From: Cyclobacteriaceae bacterium
Lineage (GTDB): Bacteria > Bacteroidota > Bacteroidia > Cytophagales > Cyclobacteriaceae
Reading direction: 5' to 3'
NCBI GenBank assembly: GCA_019751475.1
Contig: JAIENH010000651.1
Span: 1-14,261, forward strand
DNA: 14,261 bases
The position numbers and the translations under genes were made by a program. How positions within the stretch are numbered: the first letter of the stretch is position 1; each line of letters begins with the position of its first letter. The notes under the pieces were generated by a model. The model saw only the letters and a list, made by a program, of their open reading frames with translations, did no database searches and was not told the DNA's origin. Of the stretch, positions 6,806-13,825 are shown in pieces.

Positions 6806-7048
6806 ATGAAAGAAAGTAATGTCACCATTGTGTTACATGTTACTGCCTGGGCGATCTTCTTTTTGATTCCACTGCTACTTGCCCCTCCCGGTGATTTTGT
6901 CCGTGCTTTTTTTGACCCTCCCAATCTACTATCGCTCTTGTTTCGAAATGCGCTGTTGATAGCTGTGTTTTATACGAATTACCTTTACCTCACACCCGTC
7001 ATACTTCAGAAAAAAGGCGAAGCATTTCTCAAAAGGTACAAGTCTTAA
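6806..7048 (+). pseudogene. N-terminal stump of a LytS/YehU-type sensor histidine kinase
   Basis: Only 80 residues remain, starting MKESNVTIVLHVTAWAIFFL. The basic start, the H-x-x-x-W in the first membrane segment (residues 6-26), a second segment at about 46-65 (FRNALLIAVFYTNYLYLTPV) and the following KKGEAFLKRY are characteristic of the membrane domain of Bacteroidota histidine kinases of the YehU/LytS (His_kinase) type. Such proteins run to about 340-360 residues; the remaining membrane helices, the dimerisation and the ATPase parts are absent, and no LytTR response regulator follows. The frame closes at TAA 7046-7048, five bases before the outer end of an IS remnant at 7053, so loss of the 3' part by insertion plus deletion is the simplest reading. 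The family call from a stump is moderate; the truncation is clear if the call is right. Confidence 0.7.
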
Positions 7049-7052
7049 TTTA

Positions 7053-7090
7053 TCGCATCGTCCCCTTAGCGGACTTAGGATAACCCACAA
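7053..7090 (+). repeat. left terminal inverted repeat of the IS remnant
   Basis: Two blocks, 7053-7062 and 7074-7090, both exactly complementary to blocks at the right end, with a non-matching 11-nt spacer. The spacer contains CTTAGCGGA, a near repeat of the CTTAGGATA that opens the inner block. Confidence 0.8.
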
Positions 7091-7120
7091 CTCAAGCGGA
7101 AGATTGCAATACATATCCTT

Positions 7121-7902
7121 CTAAAAGTGTGTTGAAGTAGGCTGACCCTTTCCATAATGTTTGCCATCCGCTGCGATTTGTTTGAACAGGCGAAATAAGC
7201 GTACATCTTCTTCCTTGTCACGCTGGCTGTGTGATAATGTACTTCGGTCATGCCTGGCCCGTATGATAAAACTGGAGGTTGTCGGCTGATTTTTTAAAAA
7301 CAAATTTATCACCTCTCCATATCCGCCTCCCTGTCCAATAAGTGAATGAGTTTTCTTCCTGTGCCTTCACTAAAAGCTTTCCCCTCACTTATGCCTTCTA
7401 TCCATTTGTGTGATTCTTTGTCTTCAATCGCCTTTTCCTTACACATTTCTCGTTTACCAAATTCTTCCCGGTTACGTTGGATTATCTGCTGGTGTAATAA
7501 ACCCAAAGGGACATACTGGTTGTCCAACAGCAAGCTATGGTGGAGTAAAAGGCCGTTTGAATCTTTGTCTTGGGTATAACCTAAATCCAACTCCCGATTG
7601 TTGTACTCCACAAACATTGTATCATGTATCAAAAACCATTCTTGTCCTTGTCCCATGAGCTTTTTGCTATAGGCAACCAATCCCTTTCTGTAACCTTCTA
7701 TAAAAGTTGATTGCGTTACCCTCGTGTTGTTTATGAATCGATAAAATCCCTTTAGTGCATAAGTGTCTTTTATCGGGTTGGGGAAGGAGTGACTATAATC
7801 TTTTTCTTGCATTCCCGCTAGGCACTGTTCGTAGCGTTGCCGTAGCCTATCATCAGCAAATGACAACCCCTTCACCTGTTCTTCGATTACCAAATTGTCC
7901 AT
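7121..7902 (-). pseudogene. broken Tn5-like (IS4 family) transposase
   Basis: Starts MDNLVIEEQVKGLSFADDRL at 7902 (an ATG five codons earlier is possible). The first frame carries the DNA-binding N-terminus, KGFYRFINN, the first catalytic Asp in LIHDTMFVEY, GLLHQQ, KESHKWIEG and the second catalytic Asp in HLLDREADME, all alignable by eye with Tn5 transposase. A stop then follows at 7309-7311, but the homologous reading goes on in another frame (VINLFLKNQPTTSSFIIRAR, then HDRSTLSHSQRDKEEDVRLF) to TAG 7121-7123, so about one base is lost or gained near 7312. The chain ends about 260 residues in, where Tn5-like enzymes have 450 or more, and the part with the third catalytic residue (Glu of the YREK segment) is gone. 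It cannot be active. Confidence 0.9.
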
Positions 7903-7920
7903 CTCAAAAATTACCAATAT

Positions 7921-7957
7921 TTGTGGGTTATCCTAAGCTCTGCGAGAGACGATGCGA
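7921..7957 (-). repeat. right terminal inverted repeat of the IS remnant
   Basis: Blocks 7921-7937 (17 bp) and 7948-7957 (10 bp) mirror the left end exactly; the 10-nt spacer CTCTGCGAGA does not match the left spacer. Confidence 0.8.
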
Positions 7958-7983
7958 GACATGAAGGCCGCCAAAAAAATCTA

Positions 7984-8009
7984 AGGCGTCATGGTACCTT
8001 GAGGGTGTC
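7984..8009. repeat. short form of the GGCGTC/GGTGTC intergenic element
   Basis: Forward AGGCGTC (7984-7990), a near-palindromic middle around GGTACC, and GGTGTC (8004-8009), just after the stop of the large regulator gene. The same outer words, GACACC plus TCAA and TGACGCCT on one strand, frame the longer palindrome at 10137-10190 on the other side of that gene. On the minus strand AAGG...CCTT followed by seven T (7972-7978 region) could act as a weak terminator for the regulator gene. Confidence 0.5.
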
Positions 8010-8013
8010 GCGC

Positions 8014-10071
8014 TTACTCCAACAACCCCTCCTCCGCCAACACTTGTTTCAGCTGGTTGTGTGTGCGCCAAAAGCGGTCTTTGATTTCCTGGATGTACTT
8101 GGCAAACTCGGGCGTTTTCATCGTTGACTCCATGACGGGGTCTGAATCGATGAAGAGGATAATCCAATACTGCACGTTGTCTTCTTTCGCAAATTGCTTC
8201 AGGTACTCCAGCGCTTTGGTATCATCGCCTTTGTAATGGTAGTAGGCCACATAGCCTAGGCTTTTGTAAATGGATTCATCGGCATCCAAAAATCCTTTGT
8301 AGCTCTCGATGAGTTCTTCGGCTTTTTGTTTGTCACCGGCTTTCTCCATCGCTAAACCAATGTTCATGTTTTCGTGGCGGAATACATCCAGCTTCTGGCT
8401 TTCGCGAATGCTTAAAAATTGTCTGTAGTAGCGATACGCTCCGTCATAATCTTTCAGATAGAGCGACACCTTGCCGATGTCTTGCAAAATATCAAACCGG
8501 CTGGAGTCTTGTGTGTACTCTTGAATCAACAACTCGCGGGTTTGATTGAGGTCTTTCGTTTTTGCATAGAGAATGAATGCGTGGATGTAGCGGGCAAACG
8601 GATTTTTGGAATTATATGCCAACGACTTGTCGATATACTTCAGCGACTCATCTACGAAGCCCGTTTGAATCAACGCATTGGCCAATCGCAGATACGTGTA
8701 GCTGGCTGTTACCGAATCTTGCGCGGCAATATCCAGACGAATGCCTTTCAATGCATAGGTGAGGTACTTGCTGGTATTGGGAATGAAGTGCGTGTAAAAA
8801 TCCGACAGCGCACCAATCACCGAAGCCGAGTTGGGATTGTACTCGAGTGCTTTCTTCAGGAATGGCTCCGCCAGTGTGTATTCCTTCTTGCTGATGTAGT
8901 CAAAAGCTTTGGCCATCAGGCTCTCGCCCAACTTCGGGTCATGCAGCATGGCCTTGTCGGCATAAAGCGAAATATCTGACTCACCTTGTTTATCGCTGCG
9001 AAACATGTTGTAGATGTATAGCGTAATCGAGATTTCGCCATAAGCCGCAGCAAACGTGTTATCTTCGGCAACTGCCTGTTTAAAAAAGTCAACCGCCTTC
9101 AATAAATTTTCATTTCCGCGCATCGATTGCAGTTCTTTTCCTTTCAAATACAAGTCGTACGCTACCAAGTTTTGCGTGGGCCGTTTGGCAATGCGTTGCT
9201 GTTCTTCGGGTGTGATGATTACCTTGATTTCTTCGGCTATGCTTTTGGCTACCTCCTGTTGCAACTGAAAAATATCTTCGGTGTCGCGCTGGTATTGCCG
9301 CGCCCAGATGTGCTTGTCCGTAGCAGCTTCTATCAATTGTATGTTCAGTAAAATCTGGTTGCCCACTTTTTGTCCGCTGCCTTCCACAAAATAGCTCACG
9401 TTCAGTTCCTTCGCCATTTCAGGAATCGATTTGCGTGTGTCGCGATATTTTTCTGATGACGTGCGGCTTATCACGCGCAAGTCTTTTATCTTTTGAAGGT
9501 TGCTAAGGGTGGATTCCATCAAGCCGTTCACAAAGTAGAGATTGGTGGAGTCGCTGCTTTCATTCTTAAATGGAAGTACAGCAATAGATTTATCAAACTT
9601 CTGCGCCTGAGCGAATGGCCAAATATGAAAAACATACAGCAGGCTGAATGCAGCCGCCAATAATAAGGTGGAGCCAATAATCGCCCACGTATACTTCCTA
9701 TTTGACGTTGGTGTAATGGGTAACGGTTCGGTTTCTGGTCGCTTGCCTACTTCGCCCGGTGGGTAGCCATAATATTCGCGAAAGCATTTGATGAAATACG
9801 AAGTGCTACCAAAACCCACCTGGTGCGACACCTCGGATACGTTGAGCGATGATTGGCGCAGCAACTGCATCGCCTCTTTCAGCCTAACCTGGTTGATGAG
9901 TTGGCTTACGGAGAGCTTCGTTTCCTTTTTCACTTTGCGCAACAGGTTCGAGCGGCTCATGTGCAGCGCATCGGCCAGTTCGGAAACCCCGAACTGCTCG
10001 TTGGCCATGCTCTGGCGAATCAATTCGGTTGCCTGGTTTAAAAAATCACTTGATGATTGAGGAGAAGACAT
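8014..10071 (-). CDS. membrane-anchored AraC-type regulator with TolB-like and TPR domains
   Basis: A 685-residue one-component regulator. Domains in order: AraC-type double helix-turn-helix (about residues 10-105, with VSELADALHMSRSNLLRKV and VSEVSHQVGFGSTSYFIKCF), a Pro-rich linker, one membrane helix (about 128-149), a TolB/FlgO-like alpha-beta domain (about 160-295, opening KSIAVLPFKNESSDSTNLYF and including YFVEGSGQKVGNQILLNIQL), and TPR-like helical repeats from about 300 to the end (for example LKKALEYNPNSASVIGALSD). Positive charges before the helix suggest the HTH is cytoplasmic and the TolB/TPR part periplasmic. This architecture is known in Bacteroidota and in adenylate-cyclase-like relatives, but ligands and targets are generally unknown. 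It is divergent from the ankyrin lipoprotein gene, with a good promoter box at 10098-10105. Domain calls are secure; its regulon cannot be told. Confidence 0.95.
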   Translation of the reverse strand: MSSPQSSSDFLNQATELIRQSMANEQFGVSELADALHMSRSNLLRKVKKETKLSVSQLINQVRLKEAMQLLRQSSLNVSEVSHQVGFGSTSYFIKCFREYYGYPPGEVGKRPETEPLPITPTSNRKYTWAIIGSTLLLAAAFSLLYVFHIWPFAQAQKFDKSIAVLPFKNESSDSTNLYFVNGLMESTLSNLQKIKDLRVISRTSSEKYRDTRKSIPEMAKELNVSYFVEGSGQKVGNQILLNIQLIEAATDKHIWARQYQRDTEDIFQLQQEVAKSIAEEIKVIITPEEQQRIAKRPTQNLVAYDLYLKGKELQSMRGNENLLKAVDFFKQAVAEDNTFAAAYGEISITLYIYNMFRSDKQGESDISLYADKAMLHDPKLGESLMAKAFDYISKKEYTLAEPFLKKALEYNPNSASVIGALSDFYTHFIPNTSKYLTYALKGIRLDIAAQDSVTASYTYLRLANALIQTGFVDESLKYIDKSLAYNSKNPFARYIHAFILYAKTKDLNQTRELLIQEYTQDSSRFDILQDIGKVSLYLKDYDGAYRYYRQFLSIRESQKLDVFRHENMNIGLAMEKAGDKQKAEELIESYKGFLDADESIYKSLGYVAYYHYKGDDTKALEYLKQFAKEDNVQYWIILFIDSDPVMESTMKTPEFAKYIQEIKDRFWRTHNQLKQVLAEEGLLE

Positions 10072-10097
10072 TAAAAAAATTGCTTAGCGAAGCGCTG

Positions 10098-10105
10098 CAA
10101 AGGTA
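10098..10105 (-). promoter_or_regulatory. Bacteroidota-type -7 box for the regulator gene
   Basis: Forward CAAAGGTA reads TACCTTTG on the minus strand, an exact TAnnTTTG match 27 nt before the ATG at 10071. No clear TTG is seen at -33; that area is a run of T on the minus strand. The leader contains a small AGCG/CGCT hairpin (10087-10096 region), and the symmetric ATCGCGAT lies at 10110-10117. Confidence 0.55.
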
Positions 10106-10136
10106 TCAATCGCGATAGCGAAAAAAAATGTGACCT

Positions 10137-10190
10137 AGGCGTCTGACACCTCAAACCTGCCTGCCGGTAGGCAGGGGTGTCTTGACGCCT
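10137..10190. repeat. nested 54-nt palindrome (REP-like)
   Basis: Three nested stems: AGGCGTC (10137-10143) with GACGCCT (10184-10190), GACACC (10145-10150) with GGTGTC (10176-10181), and an inner near-perfect palindrome CCTGCCTGCCGGTAGGCAGG (10156-10175) with only G-T type mismatches. It lies between the divergent regulator and ankyrin genes and could form a long hairpin in RNA or a cruciform in DNA. No T tract follows directly. Confidence 0.75.
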
Positions 10191-10284
10191 TACTTAAAAA
10201 GCCCACCTGCTTCAAAATTTACATGCTTGCGCCATAGTTTATATCGCTTTCAACAAAGTTGATGGTTTAGTGCGCAAAGGTGTT

Positions 10285-10298
10285 TAGCCGTCCGGCTA
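10285..10298. repeat. perfect 14-nt hairpin in the ankyrin gene leader
   Basis: TAGCCG (10285-10290), TC, CGGCTA (10293-10298), about 40 nt before the ankyrin start. It shares the GGCTA/AGCC core of the hairpins at 14194-14236, but is too short to call the same repeat. The rest of 10191-10339 shows no gene and no convincing -7 box. Confidence 0.4.
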
Positions 10299-10339
10299 TG
10301 CTAGCCCGTTCTTTGTCGCAACAAAATTTTAATAAACCA

Positions 10340-10927
10340 ATGATGAAAACTTTCAACAACTCGTTCGCCAAAGCTTTGGTGCTGGTGGCGCTGTTCTGTT
10401 CACTTCTTACACAGGTGTCGTGCCAGGACAAAAAGTCGGCCGCTAAACAAAACAACCAATCAGCTGTGAAACCTCCGCAGATGGACATCCACACGGCAGT
10501 GGTTGCTGGAAAATTAGATGTGGTACAACAACACATTGCTGCGGGGTCTAACATCAATGAGAAAGACCCTTACGGAGGCTCCAGCCCACTCATCAGCGCT
10601 TCGCTATTTGGAAAAACGGACATCGCCAAAGCATTGATTGATGCAGGTGCCGATATCAACGTGCAGAACAACGATGGTTCTACCGCGCTGCATACGGCTG
10701 CATTTTTTTGCCGACCTGAAATTGTGAAGATGCTGTTGGCAAAAAATGCTAGTAAGACTATCAAGAATAAGTATGATGCCACCCCTTATGAGTCGATGGC
10801 AGGTTCTTTTAAAGATGTAAAACCAACCTACGAAATGCTTGAAAAAATGCTATCCCCCATGGGTCTAAAATTGGATTACGCATACATCGAAAAAACCAGG
10901 CCTGAGATTTCAGCACTTCTAAAATAA
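10340..10927 (+). CDS. ankyrin-repeat lipoprotein
   Basis: ATG ATG at 10340-10345 gives (M)MKTFNNSFAKALVLVALF and a lipobox Q-V-S-C with Cys27 counted from the second Met, followed by QDKKSAAKQ; an upstream ATG at 10280 would add 20 residues before the signal peptide and is not favoured. The mature protein has about three and a half ankyrin repeats: MDIHTAVVAGKLDVVQQHIA with AGSNIN, then GSSPLISASLFGKTDIAKAL with DAGADIN, then GSTALHTAAFFCRPEIVKML and ASKTIKNKYDATPYE. Ankyrin repeats bind other proteins; the partner is unknown. It is divergent from the large regulator gene and 25 nt ahead of an acyltransferase gene, so it probably heads that transcription unit. The lipid anchor implies a place outside the inner membrane, in the periplasm or outer membrane. 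Confidence 0.93.
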   Translation: MMKTFNNSFAKALVLVALFCSLLTQVSCQDKKSAAKQNNQSAVKPPQMDIHTAVVAGKLDVVQQHIAAGSNINEKDPYGGSSPLISASLFGKTDIAKALIDAGADINVQNNDGSTALHTAAFFCRPEIVKMLLAKNASKTIKNKYDATPYESMAGSFKDVKPTYEMLEKMLSPMGLKLDYAYIEKTRPEISALLK

Positions 10928-10952
10928 CTTCTTACATCAATAGATAAACTAG

Positions 10953-12011
10953 ATGATGCCTCAAAATAGAAGATACGACATTGATTGGCTGCGGGTGATT
11001 GCCATTGGTCTGTTATTGATTTATCATGCATCCATTGGCTTTCAGACATGGGGTATCATGATTGGTTTTATTTCAAACAAAAAAACATGGGAGTCGTTGT
11101 GGATTCCCATGTCTATGCTCAACGTATGGCGGATACCCTTTTTATTTTTTGTTTCTGGAATGGGCGTTTTCTTCGCTATTCAAAATAGAAACTGGAAACA
11201 ACTGGTGTTTGAACGTGCTGCCCGAATTGGAATCCCTTATCTGTTTGGCTTTTTTTTCATCGTTCCCATCAGTGTGTTCATTCTGCAATATCATTATCAT
11301 TGGAGTTTGAAGTACACCCCCGATCCCGGGCATCTTTGGTTTTTGGGTAACATCTTTGTTTACGTTGTTATTCTTTCACCTATTTTCTTCTATCTAAAGA
11401 GAAATGAAGATAGCAAACTGGTTGGTGGGATAAGAAAGCTACTGAGTAGTCCACTGGGGATTCTTCCTGTTATCGCTGCGTTTATTACGGAAGTATTAGT
11501 AGTCAATCCGAGTCTGTACGAATTGTATGCAATGACTTGGCATGGATTCTTTTTAGGACTTCTTGCCTTCTTCTTCGGTTTCTGCTTTGTATTGAGTGGT
11601 GATGGTTTTTGGAAAATGATTTTAAAATGGAGGTGGTTGTTTGTTGGTGTAGCCATTTCCCTATACACATATAGACTGTTTCAATTTCAAATGCGAGTGC
11701 CAACGTATCAATTAGCCCTTGAATCAAACTTCTGGATTGTCTCCGTTTTTGCCTTTGGTTACAAATACTTGAATCAACCCAGCAAAGCACTAGCGTACTT
11801 GAGCCAGGCGGCCTACCCTGTTTATATTCTTCACATGATTTTTCTATTCTTAGGGTCTTTGCTGATATTTCCATTGGACATTCCTGTGCCTCTTCAATAC
11901 GTCTCCATTCTATTATTTACTGGTGTAGGATGTTTTATTACTTATGAATTCGCCATTAGAAGGATAAACATACTTAGACCTCTATTTGGGTTGAAGCGGA
12001 GAGACAACTAA
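10953..12011 (+). CDS. acyltransferase-3 family membrane protein
   Basis: A 352-residue protein with about ten membrane segments, of the acyltransferase 3 (PF01757, OafA/OpgC-like) family. It opens NRRYDIDWLRVIAIGLLLIY followed by H-A-S; R14-x8-H-like spacing of the Arg (DWLR) and the His (IYHAS) is the family's proposed active-site pair. Further on are NVWRIPFLFFVSGMGVFFA, FERAARIGIPYLFGFF, GHLWFLGNIFVY and near the end AAYPVYILHM, all in the usual order. Such enzymes move acetyl, succinyl or similar groups onto sugars or lipids at the inner membrane; the acceptor here is not known. Two ATGs stand at 10953 and 10956 and either may be used. The next gene begins 37 nt downstream and encodes an esterase-like protein, a pairing that might work on the same modification but need not. 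Confidence 0.95.
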   Translation: MMPQNRRYDIDWLRVIAIGLLLIYHASIGFQTWGIMIGFISNKKTWESLWIPMSMLNVWRIPFLFFVSGMGVFFAIQNRNWKQLVFERAARIGIPYLFGFFFIVPISVFILQYHYHWSLKYTPDPGHLWFLGNIFVYVVILSPIFFYLKRNEDSKLVGGIRKLLSSPLGILPVIAAFITEVLVVNPSLYELYAMTWHGFFLGLLAFFFGFCFVLSGDGFWKMILKWRWLFVGVAISLYTYRLFQFQMRVPTYQLALESNFWIVSVFAFGYKYLNQPSKALAYLSQAAYPVYILHMIFLFLGSLLIFPLDIPVPLQYVSILLFTGVGCFITYEFAIRRINILRPLFGLKRRDN

Positions 12012-12048
12012 AAAATGATAGTTATAATTCAGAAACCTATTCATAAAG

Positions 12049-12909
12049 ATGACTAAAAATATTATATCCCATCGTTCGCAACAAGTAGTAAAAACAATTC
12101 TGTGTATTTATTTGCTTTTGTTTTATGGTGCTGTGCAAGCACAGGAAAAAAATAAAACGGATAGCCTGGTATTTGTAAAATTATATTCTAAAACACTCAA
12201 GGAGGATAGAAAAATTGTAATACACCTTCCCTTGAATTATTTCAAAGAGCCTGCAAAGAAATATCCGGTAATGTATGTGTTAGATGCGGGGAAATTAGAT
12301 TTCGACATTTCTGATAGATTGTTTACCCTATCAACGGCTGGCATTGCCCCTGAATGCATTGTGGTAGGTGTACTAAATAATAAAGGTAAAAGAGAGGAAA
12401 ACCTGACACCACCTTTTATGCAGACCGAAACGAATGATTCGCTGAGTCCACAGGGTAAGGCAGATTTATTTCTGGAATTTATCAAAACGGAATTGATTCA
12501 TCGTATTGATAGCAGTTACCGAACTACAAACTATAAAACCATCTCAGGGCATTCAAGAGCTGGTCTATTTGTACTTTATTCGTTGATTGAAGAGCCGGAG
12601 TTATTCAATGCTCGGTTTTGTTTCAGTACACCGGCATGGCGATTTGATAATTTAATCATTAAACAATTGGAAAGCAGCCTTCAAAAGAGTAAAAAGCCTT
12701 CGAAAAGCTATTTATACTTTAGTGTTGGAGCGAATGAAAATGCAAACATTCAATCAAGTTTTCACACGATGAATACAATGTTGAAAAAAATCAATTCAAA
12801 GTACCTTAACCACGAAAGTGATTTAACCCCAAATGCAGACCATCAATCAAATCCAATTTTTAGCAGCTCGAAAGCAATGGCTAAATGGTCAGTCTACTTA
12901 AAAAAGTAG
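12049..12909 (+). CDS. secreted esterase-D-like alpha/beta hydrolase
   Basis: A 286-residue protein with a signal peptide (hydrophobic TILCIYLLLFYGAVQA, cut likely near AQA-QEK at residue 32). The body is of the putative esterase (PF00756, esterase D/Fes-like) family: DRKIVIHLPLNYF (53-65), KKYPVMYVLDAG (70-81), CIVVGVLN (103-110), nucleophile elbow ISGHSRAG (165-172, Ser169) and a likely catalytic His265 in NADHQSNP. In most members the elbow is GHSxGG or GHSMGG; here the residue two after Ser is Ala, a mild change that may still allow the turn. The acid residue cannot be fixed with confidence. Family members hydrolyse esters of sugars, siderophores or peptides; the substrate is unknown. It is 37 nt after the acyltransferase gene and 29 nt before an AraC-type regulator, with visibly AT-rich coding sequence. 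Confidence 0.9.
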   Translation: MTKNIISHRSQQVVKTILCIYLLLFYGAVQAQEKNKTDSLVFVKLYSKTLKEDRKIVIHLPLNYFKEPAKKYPVMYVLDAGKLDFDISDRLFTLSTAGIAPECIVVGVLNNKGKREENLTPPFMQTETNDSLSPQGKADLFLEFIKTELIHRIDSSYRTTNYKTISGHSRAGLFVLYSLIEEPELFNARFCFSTPAWRFDNLIIKQLESSLQKSKKPSKSYLYFSVGANENANIQSSFHTMNTMLKKINSKYLNHESDLTPNADHQSNPIFSSSKAMAKWSVYLKK

Positions 12910-12938
12910 TTTGAAAATATAGCGCAAGAGTTAATGAC

Positions 12939-13754
12939 ATGAATTACCAGACGTTTGAACCAAGTCCAGACCTTAACACTCTTATAAAATGCTATTGGAC
13001 TTTGGAAAGCCCAAAGGAAGAAAGCCCTCAACGACAGACCATAGTTCCAGATGGCTGCATAGAAATGATTTTTCATTATGGTGATTTATACAAGCAATAC
13101 ATAGCAGACGGAAATGACATTGTTCAACCCAGATGTTTTGTTTTTGGGCAATTAACCAAACCACTTGAAATAGAACCAACAGGCGAGACAGGTATTTTTT
13201 CAGTTCGTTTTTACCCAGAAGGTTTTCTGCCGTTTGCAACTATCCCGATTAAAGAAATGGAAAACAAAGCGGTCTCATTGGAGAAACTGTTTGGTACAGA
13301 TGGTTTAAAAATTGAGCAGTCGGTATTAAATGCTACTTCCACATCTGAAAGAATAAACCTTATAGAGACATTTTTATTAAACCGCTTGGCATCGGTGGAA
13401 GCAATTGACAAAATCATAAAATCAACCATTGAAACAATTTTAACAGCTAACGGGCAGCTTTCTGTTCAAGAACTTTCTAAACTAAATAACATCAACCGAA
13501 GACAATTGGAACGGAAATTCTCCACTACTATTGGACTAAGCCCAAAACAACTCTCAAAAACAGTACGATTGCAAGCCACACTTAAAATGTTGATAAGCAA
13601 AAACTTTACAAGCCTTACTGGTTTAGCTTACAAAGGAGACTACTACGACCAAGCTCATTTCATCAGGGATTTTAAAGAATTTACGGGGCTTACGCCAAAA
13701 GAATTTTATGGCAATAATTTCAAAATGTCGTCCCTCTTTTATGGAGCAGATTAG
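12939..13754 (+). CDS. AraC-family transcriptional regulator, DUF6597 type
   Basis: A 271-residue regulator. The N-terminal half (MNYQTFEPSPDLNTLIKCYW, then PDGCIEMIFHYGD and VFGQLTKPLEI, and VRFYPEGFLPF) matches the DUF6597 sensor domain common in Bacteroidota and actinobacterial AraC proteins. The C-terminal part (about 170-260) is the double HTH: LSVQELSKLNNINRRQLERK for the first and GDYYDQAHFIRDFKEFTGLT followed by P for the second. The second HTH has YKGDYYDQ where AGYYDQ or AGFYDQ is usual. It lies 29 nt after the esterase gene and 71 nt before a VOC-fold gene. AraC/VOC neighbours are frequent in this phylum, so the VOC gene is the likely target; the inducer is not known. Confidence 0.95.
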   Translation: MNYQTFEPSPDLNTLIKCYWTLESPKEESPQRQTIVPDGCIEMIFHYGDLYKQYIADGNDIVQPRCFVFGQLTKPLEIEPTGETGIFSVRFYPEGFLPFATIPIKEMENKAVSLEKLFGTDGLKIEQSVLNATSTSERINLIETFLLNRLASVEAIDKIIKSTIETILTANGQLSVQELSKLNNINRRQLERKFSTTIGLSPKQLSKTVRLQATLKMLISKNFTSLTGLAYKGDYYDQAHFIRDFKEFTGLTPKEFYGNNFKMSSLFYGAD

Positions 13755-13782
13755 CTGTCGCATTTGTACAATTTTGAGTTTG

Positions 13783-13805
13783 AGCAGTACCACAATTTTA
13801 CTGCT
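13783..13805. promoter_or_regulatory. inverted repeat between the AraC gene and the VOC gene
   Basis: AGCAGTA (13783-13789), nine bases, TACTGCT (13799-13805): a perfect 7-bp inverted repeat ending 20 nt before the VOC ATG. It may be an operator for the upstream regulator, or the stem of a weak transcript-end hairpin with an AT-rich tail. AraC proteins more often bind direct repeats, which speaks against a simple operator. Confidence 0.35.
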
Positions 13806-13825
13806 TAACTTAAAATATTATAGCC

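Larger units (their letters stand above)
7053..7957 (-). mobile_element. internally deleted IS4-family (IS50/Tn5-like) element
   Basis: About 0.9 kb bounded by inverted repeats. The inner part is a perfect 17-bp pair, CTTAGGATAACCCACAA (7074-7090) and its complement (7921-7937). Further out lies a second perfect 10-bp pair, TCGCATCGTC (7053-7062) and GACGATGCGA (7948-7957), separated from the inner pair by 11 and 10 unmatched bases. The inner repeat begins with C and ends ACAA, like the ends of IS50-type elements. Between the ends only part of a Tn5-like transposase gene is left; full elements of this group are about 1.4-1.6 kb. No 9-bp target duplication is seen next to either pair (CTTAGCGGA against CTCTGCGAG at the inner ends). 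The element therefore looks immobile on its own. Confidence 0.85.

Noticed and set aside
7065..7946. Target-site duplication of the IS
   Set aside because: The 9 bases next to the inner repeats agree at only 5 positions, and no direct repeat flanks the outer ends.
8419..10060. Several long plus-strand frames of 60-186 codons
   Set aside because: They are antisense shadows of the 685-residue regulator, whose domains are clear.
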